Shown in pieces: positions 18,841 through 25,830 of a DNA stretch of 64,000 bases. Position 1 is the first letter of the stretch. Each line of letters starts with the position of its first letter. A program made the position numbers and the translations under genes. The stretch comes from Gillisella vitis. GTDB lineage: Bacteria > Pseudomonadota > Alphaproteobacteria > Rhizobiales > Rhizobiaceae. Where the stretch lies: the NCBI RefSeq assembly GCF_001541345.2, contig NZ_LMVL02000011.1, forward strand, positions 39,441 through 103,440. Direction: 5' to 3'. Under the pieces are notes generated by a model. It had not been told where the DNA came from. It worked only from the letters and a program-made list of their open reading frames with translations, and made no database searches.

Positions 18841-18883
18841 GCGATAAAACAAACCTTGAAGCGTGTGAGGTTTGCCTGATCGC
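18841..18883 (+). other. Interrupted hairpin downstream of metF
   Basis: CAAACCT (18850-18856) pairs with AGGTTTG (18868-18874), and outer arms GCGAT and ATCGC add a second short stem. There is no T-tract. It may protect the metF mRNA 3' end or assist the terminator 80 bases further on. Confidence 0.4.
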
Positions 18884-18961
18884 TCTTCGCCTGAGCGTGA
18901 ATACGAAGTCGGTTGTTTGCGCTTTTTATAGACCGGTCGACAGCTCACTAATCGCGCTCAA

Positions 18962-19002
18962 TAAAAACCGCCGTGCGCCATCGAGGGCGCACGGCGTTTT
19001 TA
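18962..19002 (+). terminator. Rho-independent terminator
   Basis: An 11-bp perfect stem, CGCCGTGCGCC (18969-18979) with its complement (18986-18996), loop ATCGAG, followed by TTTTT and preceded by AAAAA. It probably ends sahR-metF, and also the leftward small gene next to it, since the A-run is a T-run on the other strand. Confidence 0.8.
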
Positions 19003-19075
19003 GCATCGGTGATGATGAAAAGTGTTATGGCGGTCCATGCCGCCGCCGCATACGGTGTTGGAGTTGTTGTCGTCC

Positions 19076-19153
19076 TCAGATGAAAAGCATCGCTGCGACA
19101 AAAAGAAACGCTACTCCGACTGCCAGGATGTTGAAAGAACGTGTCAGTCCCAT
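19076..19153 (-). CDS. Predicted 25-residue single-span membrane protein
   Basis: A short ORF starting MGLTRSFN and continuing into one hydrophobic helix (ILAVGVAFLFVAAMLFI) that ends the protein. A strong ribosome site, AAGGGAGA, lies five bases before the ATG, and a terminator active on this strand lies about 75 bases after the stop. The charge pattern (one Arg before the helix) suggests N-terminus in the cytoplasm. The open frame runs back to 19282, but only this ATG has a ribosome site. I do not recognise a function; small rhizobial membrane proteins of this form are often unannotated. Confidence 0.55.
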   Translation of the reverse strand: MGLTRSFNILAVGVAFLFVAAMLFI

Positions 19154-19386
19154 CTCGGTCTCCCTTGCGTTAACAGTTAAAGAATATGACCGTTTCGTGT
19201 CATTTGAAAAGCGAAATATGTGCTGCGATGCAGCAGTCTGCCTGTATAAACTATTGGAATAAAAGGTAACGCACGGAAACATATTGTTAAAATCGCGTGA
19301 TAACGAAATATTTCATCGTTAATGGCGGCAATGTCATCGGCTTGAATCTGGACCGTTCCGGGACGGACGACTCATTTTTGATGAGG

Positions 19387-20388
19387 TCAGGGAATGCGCA
19401 ATGCTGTTGGCGTTCCGCCGTGCAACTTTTTCCAGGCGCGGCGCATGTGTCGGGTGGATGCAAATCCAGAGCGTTGCGCAACGGTTTCCATATCCAACCG
19501 TGATGCGGTGACCAGCTGATGGGCCAACGCGACCCGAAGGCGGTTGACGTAATCGGTTACGCTCATGCCGGTTTGCTCGTTAAACAGGCGTGAGAGGCTA
19601 CGGGCGCTGGTGGCGGCAACGGCTGCCATGCTGGCAACCGTCCAGTTGCCGGCAGGGTCAGCCGAAACCGCATCCTGGACCTTGTGAATGACGGGATGGA
19701 TGTGGTTACGCCCCTCCAGCCAGGGGGAGAGCTGCGGGTCGTTCCCCGCCCGGCGCAGATAAACGACCAGGTAACGGGCAACGTTGAGTGCTATCGTGTG
19801 TCCTGCCTCGTCTGCGACCAGGGCCAGCATCATGTCGATACCGGCGGTGATGCCTGCCGTGCTCAACCTGTCGCGGTCCTGGATATAGAGGCGATTTTCC
19901 GCCACTTTTGCGGTGGGTGCCAACTGCCGCAGCTCAGCAATCTCAGTGTGGTGTGCGGTACAGGTATAACCTTCCAATAGTCCAGCGCGGGCCGCCAACA
20001 AGGCACCAGAGCAAATGGTGACGAGCTTTACGCCTGGCCGGACAGCAGACCGCAGCCAGGCGACGATAGCGGCCTCCTGGAGCAGATCGTCCGGCTCCGG
20101 CTTGTCGTTGATTGCACCGAGCGGCTGTGCGGCATTGCCCAGCACGATAATCATCGCGCCGTCGGCTACGGCATCCGGCAGCGATTCGATCCCGGCAAGT
20201 GCCAGGCCGACCGAGCTGTTGACGTGGGGAGAGGGGCCGACATATCGAACCGTGAACCGCACACTGTCCTGCTCAAGGTTGGCCTTGCGCAGGACTTCCA
20301 TCGGCCCGGCCAGATCCAGCAGCAGCAGGCGTGGTGGCACGACGACAATCATTTCGATAAGGCGCTGCGGCTGGATCAGTTCGGTCAT
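19387..20388 (-). CDS. GlxA-type transcriptional regulator (DJ-1/PfpI domain plus AraC HTH)
   Basis: 333 residues. The N-terminal half is DJ-1/PfpI-like (IEMIVVVPPRLLLLDLAGPMEVLRKA, then TICSGALLAARAGLL with the nucleophile-position Cys). The C-terminal third is an AraC helix-turn-helix pair (WTVASMAAVAATSARSLSRLF and LDMETVAQRSGFASTRHMRRAW). Such proteins are activators of amino-acid or nitrogen catabolic genes. The start (MTELIQPQRL) is five bases after the stop of the cysteine hydrolase gene on the same strand, so they form an operon and the regulator may sense the hydrolase's substrate or product. Confidence 0.9.
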   Translation of the reverse strand: MTELIQPQRLIEMIVVVPPRLLLLDLAGPMEVLRKANLEQDSVRFTVRYVGPSPHVNSSVGLALAGIESLPDAVADGAMIIVLGNAAQPLGAINDKPEPDDLLQEAAIVAWLRSAVRPGVKLVTICSGALLAARAGLLEGYTCTAHHTEIAELRQLAPTAKVAENRLYIQDRDRLSTAGITAGIDMMLALVADEAGHTIALNVARYLVVYLRRAGNDPQLSPWLEGRNHIHPVIHKVQDAVSADPAGNWTVASMAAVAATSARSLSRLFNEQTGMSVTDYVNRLRVALAHQLVTASRLDMETVAQRSGFASTRHMRRAWKKLHGGTPTALRIP

Positions 20389-20393
20389 CAAGT

Positions 20394-20960
20394 CTATGCC
20401 GCGATTGTTGTGGGTGGGAGTGACAATGCCTGCTCGACCGTGGCAATGCGTGCGAAGCGACCGGCCAAAACCAGTTCGGTGCGGGCGCGGATCTCCGCCG
20501 CGCTCCATTCACGGCCCTGATCGTCGGTCATCGGAAAGGTGAGGGTGGCTTCACTGACGAAATCAACGCTGTAGCCCAGGTCCGACGCATGACGTGTCGT
20601 GGTTTCGCAACATTGTTCCGTACGGATACCTGAGACGATCAGATGGCGGATATTGTTTCGGGTCAGCCAGACATCAAGCCCTGTACCGACCAGCGCGCTA
20701 TGCCGATGCTTGCGGAAAACCGCATCCGGTTCAATCGTCAAAGGGGACAGTGTGGATATGAAGCCTGAGGCCTCGCTAAAAGGGCCAGTGTCGTTCAAAT
20801 GGAAAATCTGCACCGTGGCAATGCCCGCCTTGCGGGCGCCATCGATCAATGCCTGCTGCCGCTCCAGATAGGTGGGCAACGCTTCCTCGCGGAAATAGGG
20901 ACGGTGGCGGAAGGATTGCTGTGCATCGATGACCAGCAGGGCAGTGTCTGAATGTGTCAT
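20394..20960 (-). CDS. Cysteine hydrolase, isochorismatase-like family
   Basis: 188 residues. The catalytic triad of the family is visible: Asp at about 12 (LLVIDAQQ), Lys at about 84 (VFRKHRHSAL) and Cys at about 117 (SGIRTEQCCETT). These enzymes hydrolyse amides or esters such as nicotinamide, N-carbamoyl compounds or isochorismate; the substrate here is not evident. The ATG at 20960 sits eight bases after GGAGG, whereas earlier in-frame starts are too close to that site. First gene of a two-gene operon with the GlxA-type regulator. Confidence 0.88.
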   Translation of the reverse strand: MTHSDTALLVIDAQQSFRHRPYFREEALPTYLERQQALIDGARKAGIATVQIFHLNDTGPFSEASGFISTLSPLTIEPDAVFRKHRHSALVGTGLDVWLTRNNIRHLIVSGIRTEQCCETTTRHASDLGYSVDFVSEATLTFPMTDDQGREWSAAEIRARTELVLAGRFARIATVEQALSLPPTTIAA

Positions 20961-21104
20961 GGCCATTGCCTCCAAGGGAGTTTTTATCGCTGAAGATGTT
21001 GTCAGTTTAGCGACGGAACCCCACGGCGAAATACCACTTCCTGACGAGGATAGGACAAATCACGCCAATCTTTATTGTCCATATGGTCCGCTCTGTCGAG
21101 CACG

Positions 21105-21134
21105 AAAAAACCGCGCATTCATGAGAATGCGCGG
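21105..21134 (-). terminator. Rho-independent terminator of the MltB-like gene
   Basis: CCGCGCATTC (21111-21120) and GAATGCGCGG (21125-21134) form a perfect 10-bp stem with a four-base loop. Read on the minus strand it is followed by TTTTTT (21110-21105), just past the stop at 21163. Confidence 0.85.
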
Positions 21135-21162
21135 CTAAAACAACCGGAATTTTTGATGAGGC

Positions 21163-22353
21163 TTAAAGTGCGGCCAACAGCGCCGGCGTTGGCCAACCAT
21201 CGGCGGGGATGTTGCGCTTCAGCTGTTCCTTTTGCACGGCGTCGCGGGTGCCGCCGCCCAGAATGCCGTCGATCTCGCCGACGTCATAGCCGAGACCCTT
21301 CAGCTTGGTCTGCAATTCCTTCATCTGCACATCGGTCAATCCCTGTTCCGGATTGCCCTTCAGATAAGCTTCCGCACCTTCGAGACGGGTGGCGAAATAG
21401 GCGGCAGAGGTCGTGTAGATAAACGACTTGTTCCATTCCAGATAAATGCCGAAATTGGGATAGGTGATGAAGGCTGGTCCCTTGCGGCCTTGCGGCAGCA
21501 CCAGTTCGCCTTCCAGATCGGCAAATTTGGTATTGCCATCACGCGGCTTGACGCCGAGCTTGAACCAGTCGCCAGCCTTCATGCCGCTGTCGAAGCCACT
21601 CTTTTCCCAGGGGAGGGTGTCCGGCACGGTCACTTCCTGAATCCACGGCTCACCGCGCTTAAAACCGAGGTGCTGGATGAATTTCGCTGCCGTCATGATC
21701 GCATCGGGTGAGCTGGATTTCAGCGCCACATGGCCGTCGCCGTCGCCATCGACGCCGAAGGCAACGATATCCTTGGGCAGCATCTGCACCTGGCCTACTT
21801 CACCAGCCCAGGCACCGGTATTGGTGGCGGGGTCGAGATCGCCGTGCTGGACCATGGTGATCAGCGCCAGCAATTGCGGGCGAAACAGTTCCGGGCGGCG
21901 GCAATCATGCGCCAGCGTTACCAGCGCATTGCGGGTGTTGAAATCGCCTTGGACGGCGCCAAAATCGGTTTCCATCGCCCAGAAGGCGGCGATCACGCCG
22001 GGGGCAACGCCGTATTCCTTTTCGGCCCGGTCAAAGACCGCGCTATATTGCTGCAATTTCTGCTTTCCCTGGTCCAACCGGCCTTTTGAGACGGTGCGGG
22101 TGGAAAACTCGGTAAAGGTCTGTTTGAACACGCCTTGGGCGCGGTCGCGGCCCAACACCTTCTGGTCGATCTGCGCACCGGCCAGCGCCTTGTCAGCTGC
22201 CTCAGCAGACGCGCCATTGGCAATGGCTTCCGCCTTGACGCCAGCCAGGAACGCACTGAGATCACCACCGCATTGCGGGGCCTGGGCAAAGGCCGTACCG
22301 GCCATAAGGCCGCTCAACACGGCTGCGAGCGTGAAGCGAGACAGGATATGCAT
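21163..22353 (-). CDS. Lytic murein transglycosylase, MltB-like, with C-terminal PG-binding domain
   Basis: 396 residues. A signal peptide ends near AFAQA (about 20-24). The SLT_2 catalytic domain follows with the catalytic Glu at about 128 (FWAMETDFGAVQGDF) and family blocks GEVGQVQMLPKDI and SSSPDAIMTAAKFIQHLG. A PG_binding_1 domain closes the protein at about 335-396. It cleaves glycan strands with formation of 1,6-anhydro ends, in the periplasm. The start is the ATG behind GGGGGC; a reading frame opening at 22758 would run through two large hairpins and is rejected. Confidence 0.93.
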   Translation of the reverse strand: MHILSRFTLAAVLSGLMAGTAFAQAPQCGGDLSAFLAGVKAEAIANGASAEAADKALAGAQIDQKVLGRDRAQGVFKQTFTEFSTRTVSKGRLDQGKQKLQQYSAVFDRAEKEYGVAPGVIAAFWAMETDFGAVQGDFNTRNALVTLAHDCRRPELFRPQLLALITMVQHGDLDPATNTGAWAGEVGQVQMLPKDIVAFGVDGDGDGHVALKSSSPDAIMTAAKFIQHLGFKRGEPWIQEVTVPDTLPWEKSGFDSGMKAGDWFKLGVKPRDGNTKFADLEGELVLPQGRKGPAFITYPNFGIYLEWNKSFIYTTSAAYFATRLEGAEAYLKGNPEQGLTDVQMKELQTKLKGLGYDVGEIDGILGGGTRDAVQKEQLKRNIPADGWPTPALLAAL

Positions 22354-22460
22354 GGATAAAGCCCCCGGATATGAAAAGAACATGCTCCGCTCTGCCGAAG
22401 CTTTGTGACGGAAGCATGGAGAGGAGCCGGGTTTTACCCGACATGACGCAAAACTGCGAC

Positions 22461-22518
22461 CTACTGCATAATTTCCCCCTGAAATAATTATCAATTTCAG
22501 GGGGAAATTATGCAGTAG
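22461..22518. repeat. Perfect 25-bp inverted repeat (AT-rich hairpin)
   Basis: The left arm at 22461-22485 and right arm at 22494-22518 are exact complements, with an eight-base loop AATTATCA. The arm begins CTACTGCATAA and contains TTTCCCCCTGAAAT. It lies between the GH25 gene stop and the MltB-like gene start, both leftward. Too long and perfect for a normal terminator. Confidence 0.9.
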
Positions 22519-22528
22519 ATATAAAGTG

Positions 22529-22568
22529 CTACAGCGCAGTGCGCCATGTGTGGCGCACTGCGCTGTAG
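22529..22568. repeat. Perfect 18-bp inverted repeat (GC-rich hairpin)
   Basis: The arm CTACAGCGCAGTGCGCCA at 22529-22546 pairs perfectly with 22551-22568 around TGTG. It starts five bases after the GH25 stop codon on the minus strand and could act as its terminator or 3' stabiliser, although no T-tract follows. Its outer ends (CTAC...GTAG) match those of the adjacent 25-bp hairpin. Confidence 0.9.
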
Positions 22569-22573
22569 AATGG

Positions 22574-23392
22574 TCAGTTCGCTGCGGTCTGTTGGGTCGG
22601 AAGGGAAACGGCCTGCACCCATTTGCGCCAGTTCTGCTGGGTACCGGCAAAGACGTTGATATCGGTATCTCCCTTGATGCCGGGGATGACGCCGGTCGAG
22701 GTATATTGCCAGAAGGCCCAACGGCGGTCCGGATAGATTTCCGAGGGGTGTTTGGCAACAGCCCGGACCCAGAAATAATGATCCTGGAACGCGCCTTGCA
22801 AATTGTCCTTATGAAAATCGACCGATGTATAGATGATCGGCCGCTTGCCGTAATAGGCTTCCAGCCGGTCCATGAAGCGCTTCATTTCGCTGCGCACCAC
22901 CTCAGCCGGGGGGCGTTTGGTGCAGGTCTTGGACGTGTGGTTCCACTCGACATCGAGAACGGGCGGCATGTCCATCGAGGCTTTCGGCACATTGGCGATG
23001 AACCAGTCGGCCTGTTCGTCGGCGCTGGAGCAGAAATAATAGAAATGATAGGGCGCATGCGGCAGCCCAGCGGCATTGGCCTGCTGCCAGTATTCCGCAA
23101 ATTTCGGATCGATCACATCCTTGCCTTCTGTCGCCTTGATGAAGGCAAAGGAGACGCCGGACTGGCGGACCTGCATCCAGTTGATGTTACCGTTCCATTT
23201 CGACACGTCAATGCCGTGCACCTGATGGCGATGCGGGGAATTGACGCCGAAATCCTGCGGGTCCTTGTCCTGGAATTTCGGCTGGATCGAGCCGGTTTCC
23301 ATGAAATCGTAGCTCGTCGAGGTGCAGGACGTCATCGCCAAACAAATCGGAATAAGTGCCAGAACCAGCGACCGCATCGAAAACCCATTCAT
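22574..23392 (-). CDS. Glycoside hydrolase family 25 lysozyme-like lipoprotein
   Basis: 272 residues. The N-terminus is a lipoprotein-type signal ending AMTSC, with the modified Cys at about 23. A GH25 barrel follows: HGIDVSKWNG with Asp at about 62, FAFIKATEG near 83, and the catalytic DVEW with Asp147 and Glu149, then PIIYTS and FWQYTS. The family hydrolyses beta-1,4 bonds between MurNAc and GlcNAc. Membrane anchoring would place it in the periplasm, where it would have to be controlled. No cognate holin or phage gene is near, so this is a housekeeping or colonisation enzyme rather than an endolysin remnant. Confidence 0.88.
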   Translation of the reverse strand: MNGFSMRSLVLALIPICLAMTSCTSTSYDFMETGSIQPKFQDKDPQDFGVNSPHRHQVHGIDVSKWNGNINWMQVRQSGVSFAFIKATEGKDVIDPKFAEYWQQANAAGLPHAPYHFYYFCSSADEQADWFIANVPKASMDMPPVLDVEWNHTSKTCTKRPPAEVVRSEMKRFMDRLEAYYGKRPIIYTSVDFHKDNLQGAFQDHYFWVRAVAKHPSEIYPDRRWAFWQYTSTGVIPGIKGDTDINVFAGTQQNWRKWVQAVSLPTQQTAAN

Positions 23393-23601
23393 TCAACTGT
23401 TATGCCAGGGCAGTGCATGCCAATGGCAAGATCAAAAGACGCGGAAAATCAGAACTGAAGATAACACCGATCCGACGAAGCCGAACTGGAAAACCTCCAG
23501 CCTGACTTTGCTTCATCATCGTTAAAATGTGGTTATTTTCAACCGCTCATATCGATAGATCGAAAATACCGGCCTAGTGGGCCGGAAAGAGCGGTGATCT
23601 G

Positions 23602-24294
23602 TCAGGCCGCCGGGCGGCGGATAATGGCATGCCAGGCATAGCCGCGGTAGAGCGGGGAAAAGCTCAGTGTCGCACCTGCGGCCTCGGCCTGGGCGGCTAG
23701 TTCGTCGCGCAGATTGGCCCGTGGCGTGACGTGAAACCGGGCGAGCCAGGCATGCAGGCCTGTTCGGAACCAGCCTGGCAATTGTTCCTGTTGTCCAAAA
23801 TCGACGATATGCAGCGAGCCGCCGGGGTTTAAGGCGGCAAGCGAACAGGCAATCGCCTTTTGCCAGTCGGGGATCATCGACAGAGCATAGGAAATCAGGA
23901 CACGGTCGAAACCGGTCATGGCAAAATCGGCTGAGGTGAACGCCGAAGCGTCGGCGATGCGCAGATCCGGCTGGCGGGGGCGACCGCGAAAATTACGTCT
24001 GGCCTGCACCAGCATTTCGCTGGAAATGTCCAGACCATAGAGATGCGACATCGGGTAAAGCCGCTCCGTGCAGATCAGATTGCGGCCCGTACCACAGGCC
24101 ACTTCCAGCAGGCTGCCATCCTTCGGCAGATCCAGTCCGACAATGGCCGTATCACGCCCAAGCAGGTAATATTTGCGGGTCAGGTCATAGATATGACGCT
24201 GGCTGCGATAGACCTGATCCATCTTGCTGGCATGCTGCCGGTCCAGGTTCATATCCGGGCCGGACCGATCCTGACCGATACGGGCATCGCTCAT
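23602..24294 (-). CDS. btaB: S-adenosylmethionine-dependent N-methyltransferase of betaine lipid synthesis (BtaB)
   Basis: 230 residues with a class I SAM-binding motif LLEVACGTGRNL near 63-74 and the region RHIYDLTRKYYLLGRD, typical of BtaB. It methylates diacylglycerylhomoserine three times to give the phosphorus-free betaine lipid DGTS. It overlaps the upstream btaA stop by four bases (ATGA), consistent with an obligate operon. The assignment rests on the adjacent BtaA as well as the motif. Confidence 0.9.
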   Translation of the reverse strand: MSDARIGQDRSGPDMNLDRQHASKMDQVYRSQRHIYDLTRKYYLLGRDTAIVGLDLPKDGSLLEVACGTGRNLICTERLYPMSHLYGLDISSEMLVQARRNFRGRPRQPDLRIADASAFTSADFAMTGFDRVLISYALSMIPDWQKAIACSLAALNPGGSLHIVDFGQQEQLPGWFRTGLHAWLARFHVTPRANLRDELAAQAEAAGATLSFSPLYRGYAWHAIIRRPAA

Positions 24295-25538
24295 GCCGTC
24301 TTCTCATAGATATGGAAGCCACCGTAAATTGCCGAGCGGTCTAGCGCGTTGAAATGCACGGACAGGTCTTTCAGATAGGACCATTGCTCGGCGAGCGCCG
24401 GGGAAATCCGGCCTTCGATCACGCTTTTTTCGGCAGCGGTCCGGAAGATCACTCGCGCATCCTTGGCGGCAGTACGGGTAATTTCGGTCCACAGATCGTT
24501 CAACTGTTCGTCGGTCATCCAGTCCTGGGCATCGAGCAGAATGAACCGATCGACGCTGCCTGCGGGCTTGGTGGACAGCAGTTCGGTATAGCTGGCGTGA
24601 TGGACGTTGACGCGGTCGACGCTGGTGCGGATCGTCCGGTAGTAATCGGCCCGCAGATAATCCGGCAGTGCGCCTTCATGAGATTTGGGATAGCGGCGGG
24701 CGAATGCCTGCCAGGCAAAATAATTATCCCGCAGCGAGAAGTGACAGGCGAGCTTTTCCAACCGGCCTTTCAGCACAGGGGCAATGGTGCCGGTTTCCGA
24801 AACACTGGCCAGTTCGTCATATTGTTGCGGCGGAATGCCGAGGCCGAACAGCGAGCTTTTGCGGTTGGTCAGCCAGCGGATAACCGGCTTTTCAAACAGC
24901 GGCGCGATGCGGGTCTCGAAAAACTGCCGCTGTTCGCGCGGGGTCCGGCACTGGGTGATTTCTTCCAGCTTGACGCCGTGCAGGCGGGCGAGAAGATGCG
25001 TGGCAGTGATGAAACGGCCCAGCAGACCGGTGCGGTAGAAATTGCCGTTGAACACCCGGATGCGGCGGCGCCCGGTCAAGGTGCGGCGGCTCCAATAGCG
25101 CCGCGTGGTGGCGTCCAGATGCGGCGCCACATATTGCTCGACCATGGAGGCATTGCCCCGGGCATTGTCGGTGCCCAGCAGGCGCACCACGGCGGTATGA
25201 TCGGGCAAATGCCGGAAGGCGGCCAGCTTCAGCTTGTTGAGGGCGATGTGATGCGGATTGAGATCGACGACGTCGATGCTGTCAGGCTCGCGCGACAGAT
25301 AGGCCAGCATGTTGCAGCCACCGGAGCCGATGGTGACGACACGGTGGCCAGCGGTAAGTTGCATGGCCTGCATGTCAACATCCGGGTCTTCCCAGATCTG
25401 CGGATAGACCAAGCCGGAAAACAGCAGGCCAAACAACCGCTCCGACAGGCCTTTGCGTGACAGCGCATTGTGTTGAAGCAGCGCCGATTTCAGCTTCTGA
25501 TTTTTGCGGAATCCGGCATCTGGAACAAGTTCTGTCAT
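24291..25538 (-). CDS. btaA: SAM:diacylglycerol 3-amino-3-carboxypropyl transferase (BtaA)
   Basis: 415 residues of the DUF3419 family. The first half has SGLVYPQIWEDPDVDMQAMQL and a glycine-rich SAM site VVTIGSGGCNMLAYL, followed by VDLNPHHIALNKLKL. The C-terminal part includes DRFILLDAQDWM. BtaA transfers the 3-amino-3-carboxypropyl group of SAM to diacylglycerol, the first step to DGTS, the membrane lipid that replaces phospholipids under phosphate starvation. The start MTELVPDAGF is 48 bases after a Pho box, which agrees with this role. Confidence 0.93.
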   Translation of the reverse strand: MTELVPDAGFRKNQKLKSALLQHNALSRKGLSERLFGLLFSGLVYPQIWEDPDVDMQAMQLTAGHRVVTIGSGGCNMLAYLSREPDSIDVVDLNPHHIALNKLKLAAFRHLPDHTAVVRLLGTDNARGNASMVEQYVAPHLDATTRRYWSRRTLTGRRRIRVFNGNFYRTGLLGRFITATHLLARLHGVKLEEITQCRTPREQRQFFETRIAPLFEKPVIRWLTNRKSSLFGLGIPPQQYDELASVSETGTIAPVLKGRLEKLACHFSLRDNYFAWQAFARRYPKSHEGALPDYLRADYYRTIRTSVDRVNVHHASYTELLSTKPAGSVDRFILLDAQDWMTDEQLNDLWTEITRTAAKDARVIFRTAAEKSVIEGRISPALAEQWSYLKDLSVHFNALDRSAIYGGFHIYEKTA

Positions 25539-25585
25539 GTGAAGGGTGCCCCGTTCTGAAGTTTTTATCGGAATAGTGCTTGTCC

Positions 25586-25603
25586 AATACAGTTTGATGA
25601 CGG
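25586..25603 (-). promoter_or_regulatory. Pho box upstream of btaA
   Basis: On the minus strand the sequence reads CCGTCAT, then CAAA, then CTGTATT: two heptamers against the consensus CTGTCAT with four-base spacing, 6/7 and 5/7 matches. It ends about 47 bases before the btaA start. Rhizobial btaA is known to be induced by PhoB under phosphate limitation. Confidence 0.65.
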
Positions 25604-25830
25604 GACCTGTTGACCAGTGGCTGGGCTGTGCGTCCGGGGAAAATCCCATGATTTTTCAACCATCATACCCTTTCATGCCCGCAGTAATCATGCTTGCATG
25701 CAGACCTCGTGTGGCGGCTTGTGAAACAGAATCACTTTTCCGCTCCAGGTCATTGTTTAAGCATCGGATTTTCCGGACATCGGTTCACAGTACCCGATCC
25801 GCGATACCATCCGGCGCGGGAGGAAATTGC

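Noticed and set aside
22354..22758. N-terminal extension of the MltB-like protein to 531 residues
   Set aside because: It would translate through both perfect hairpins and into the GH25 gene; the signal peptide begins at 22353.
22574..23392. GH25 gene as part of a prophage lysis cassette
   Set aside because: No holin, spanin, tail or integrase genes are nearby, and the protein has a lipoprotein signal.
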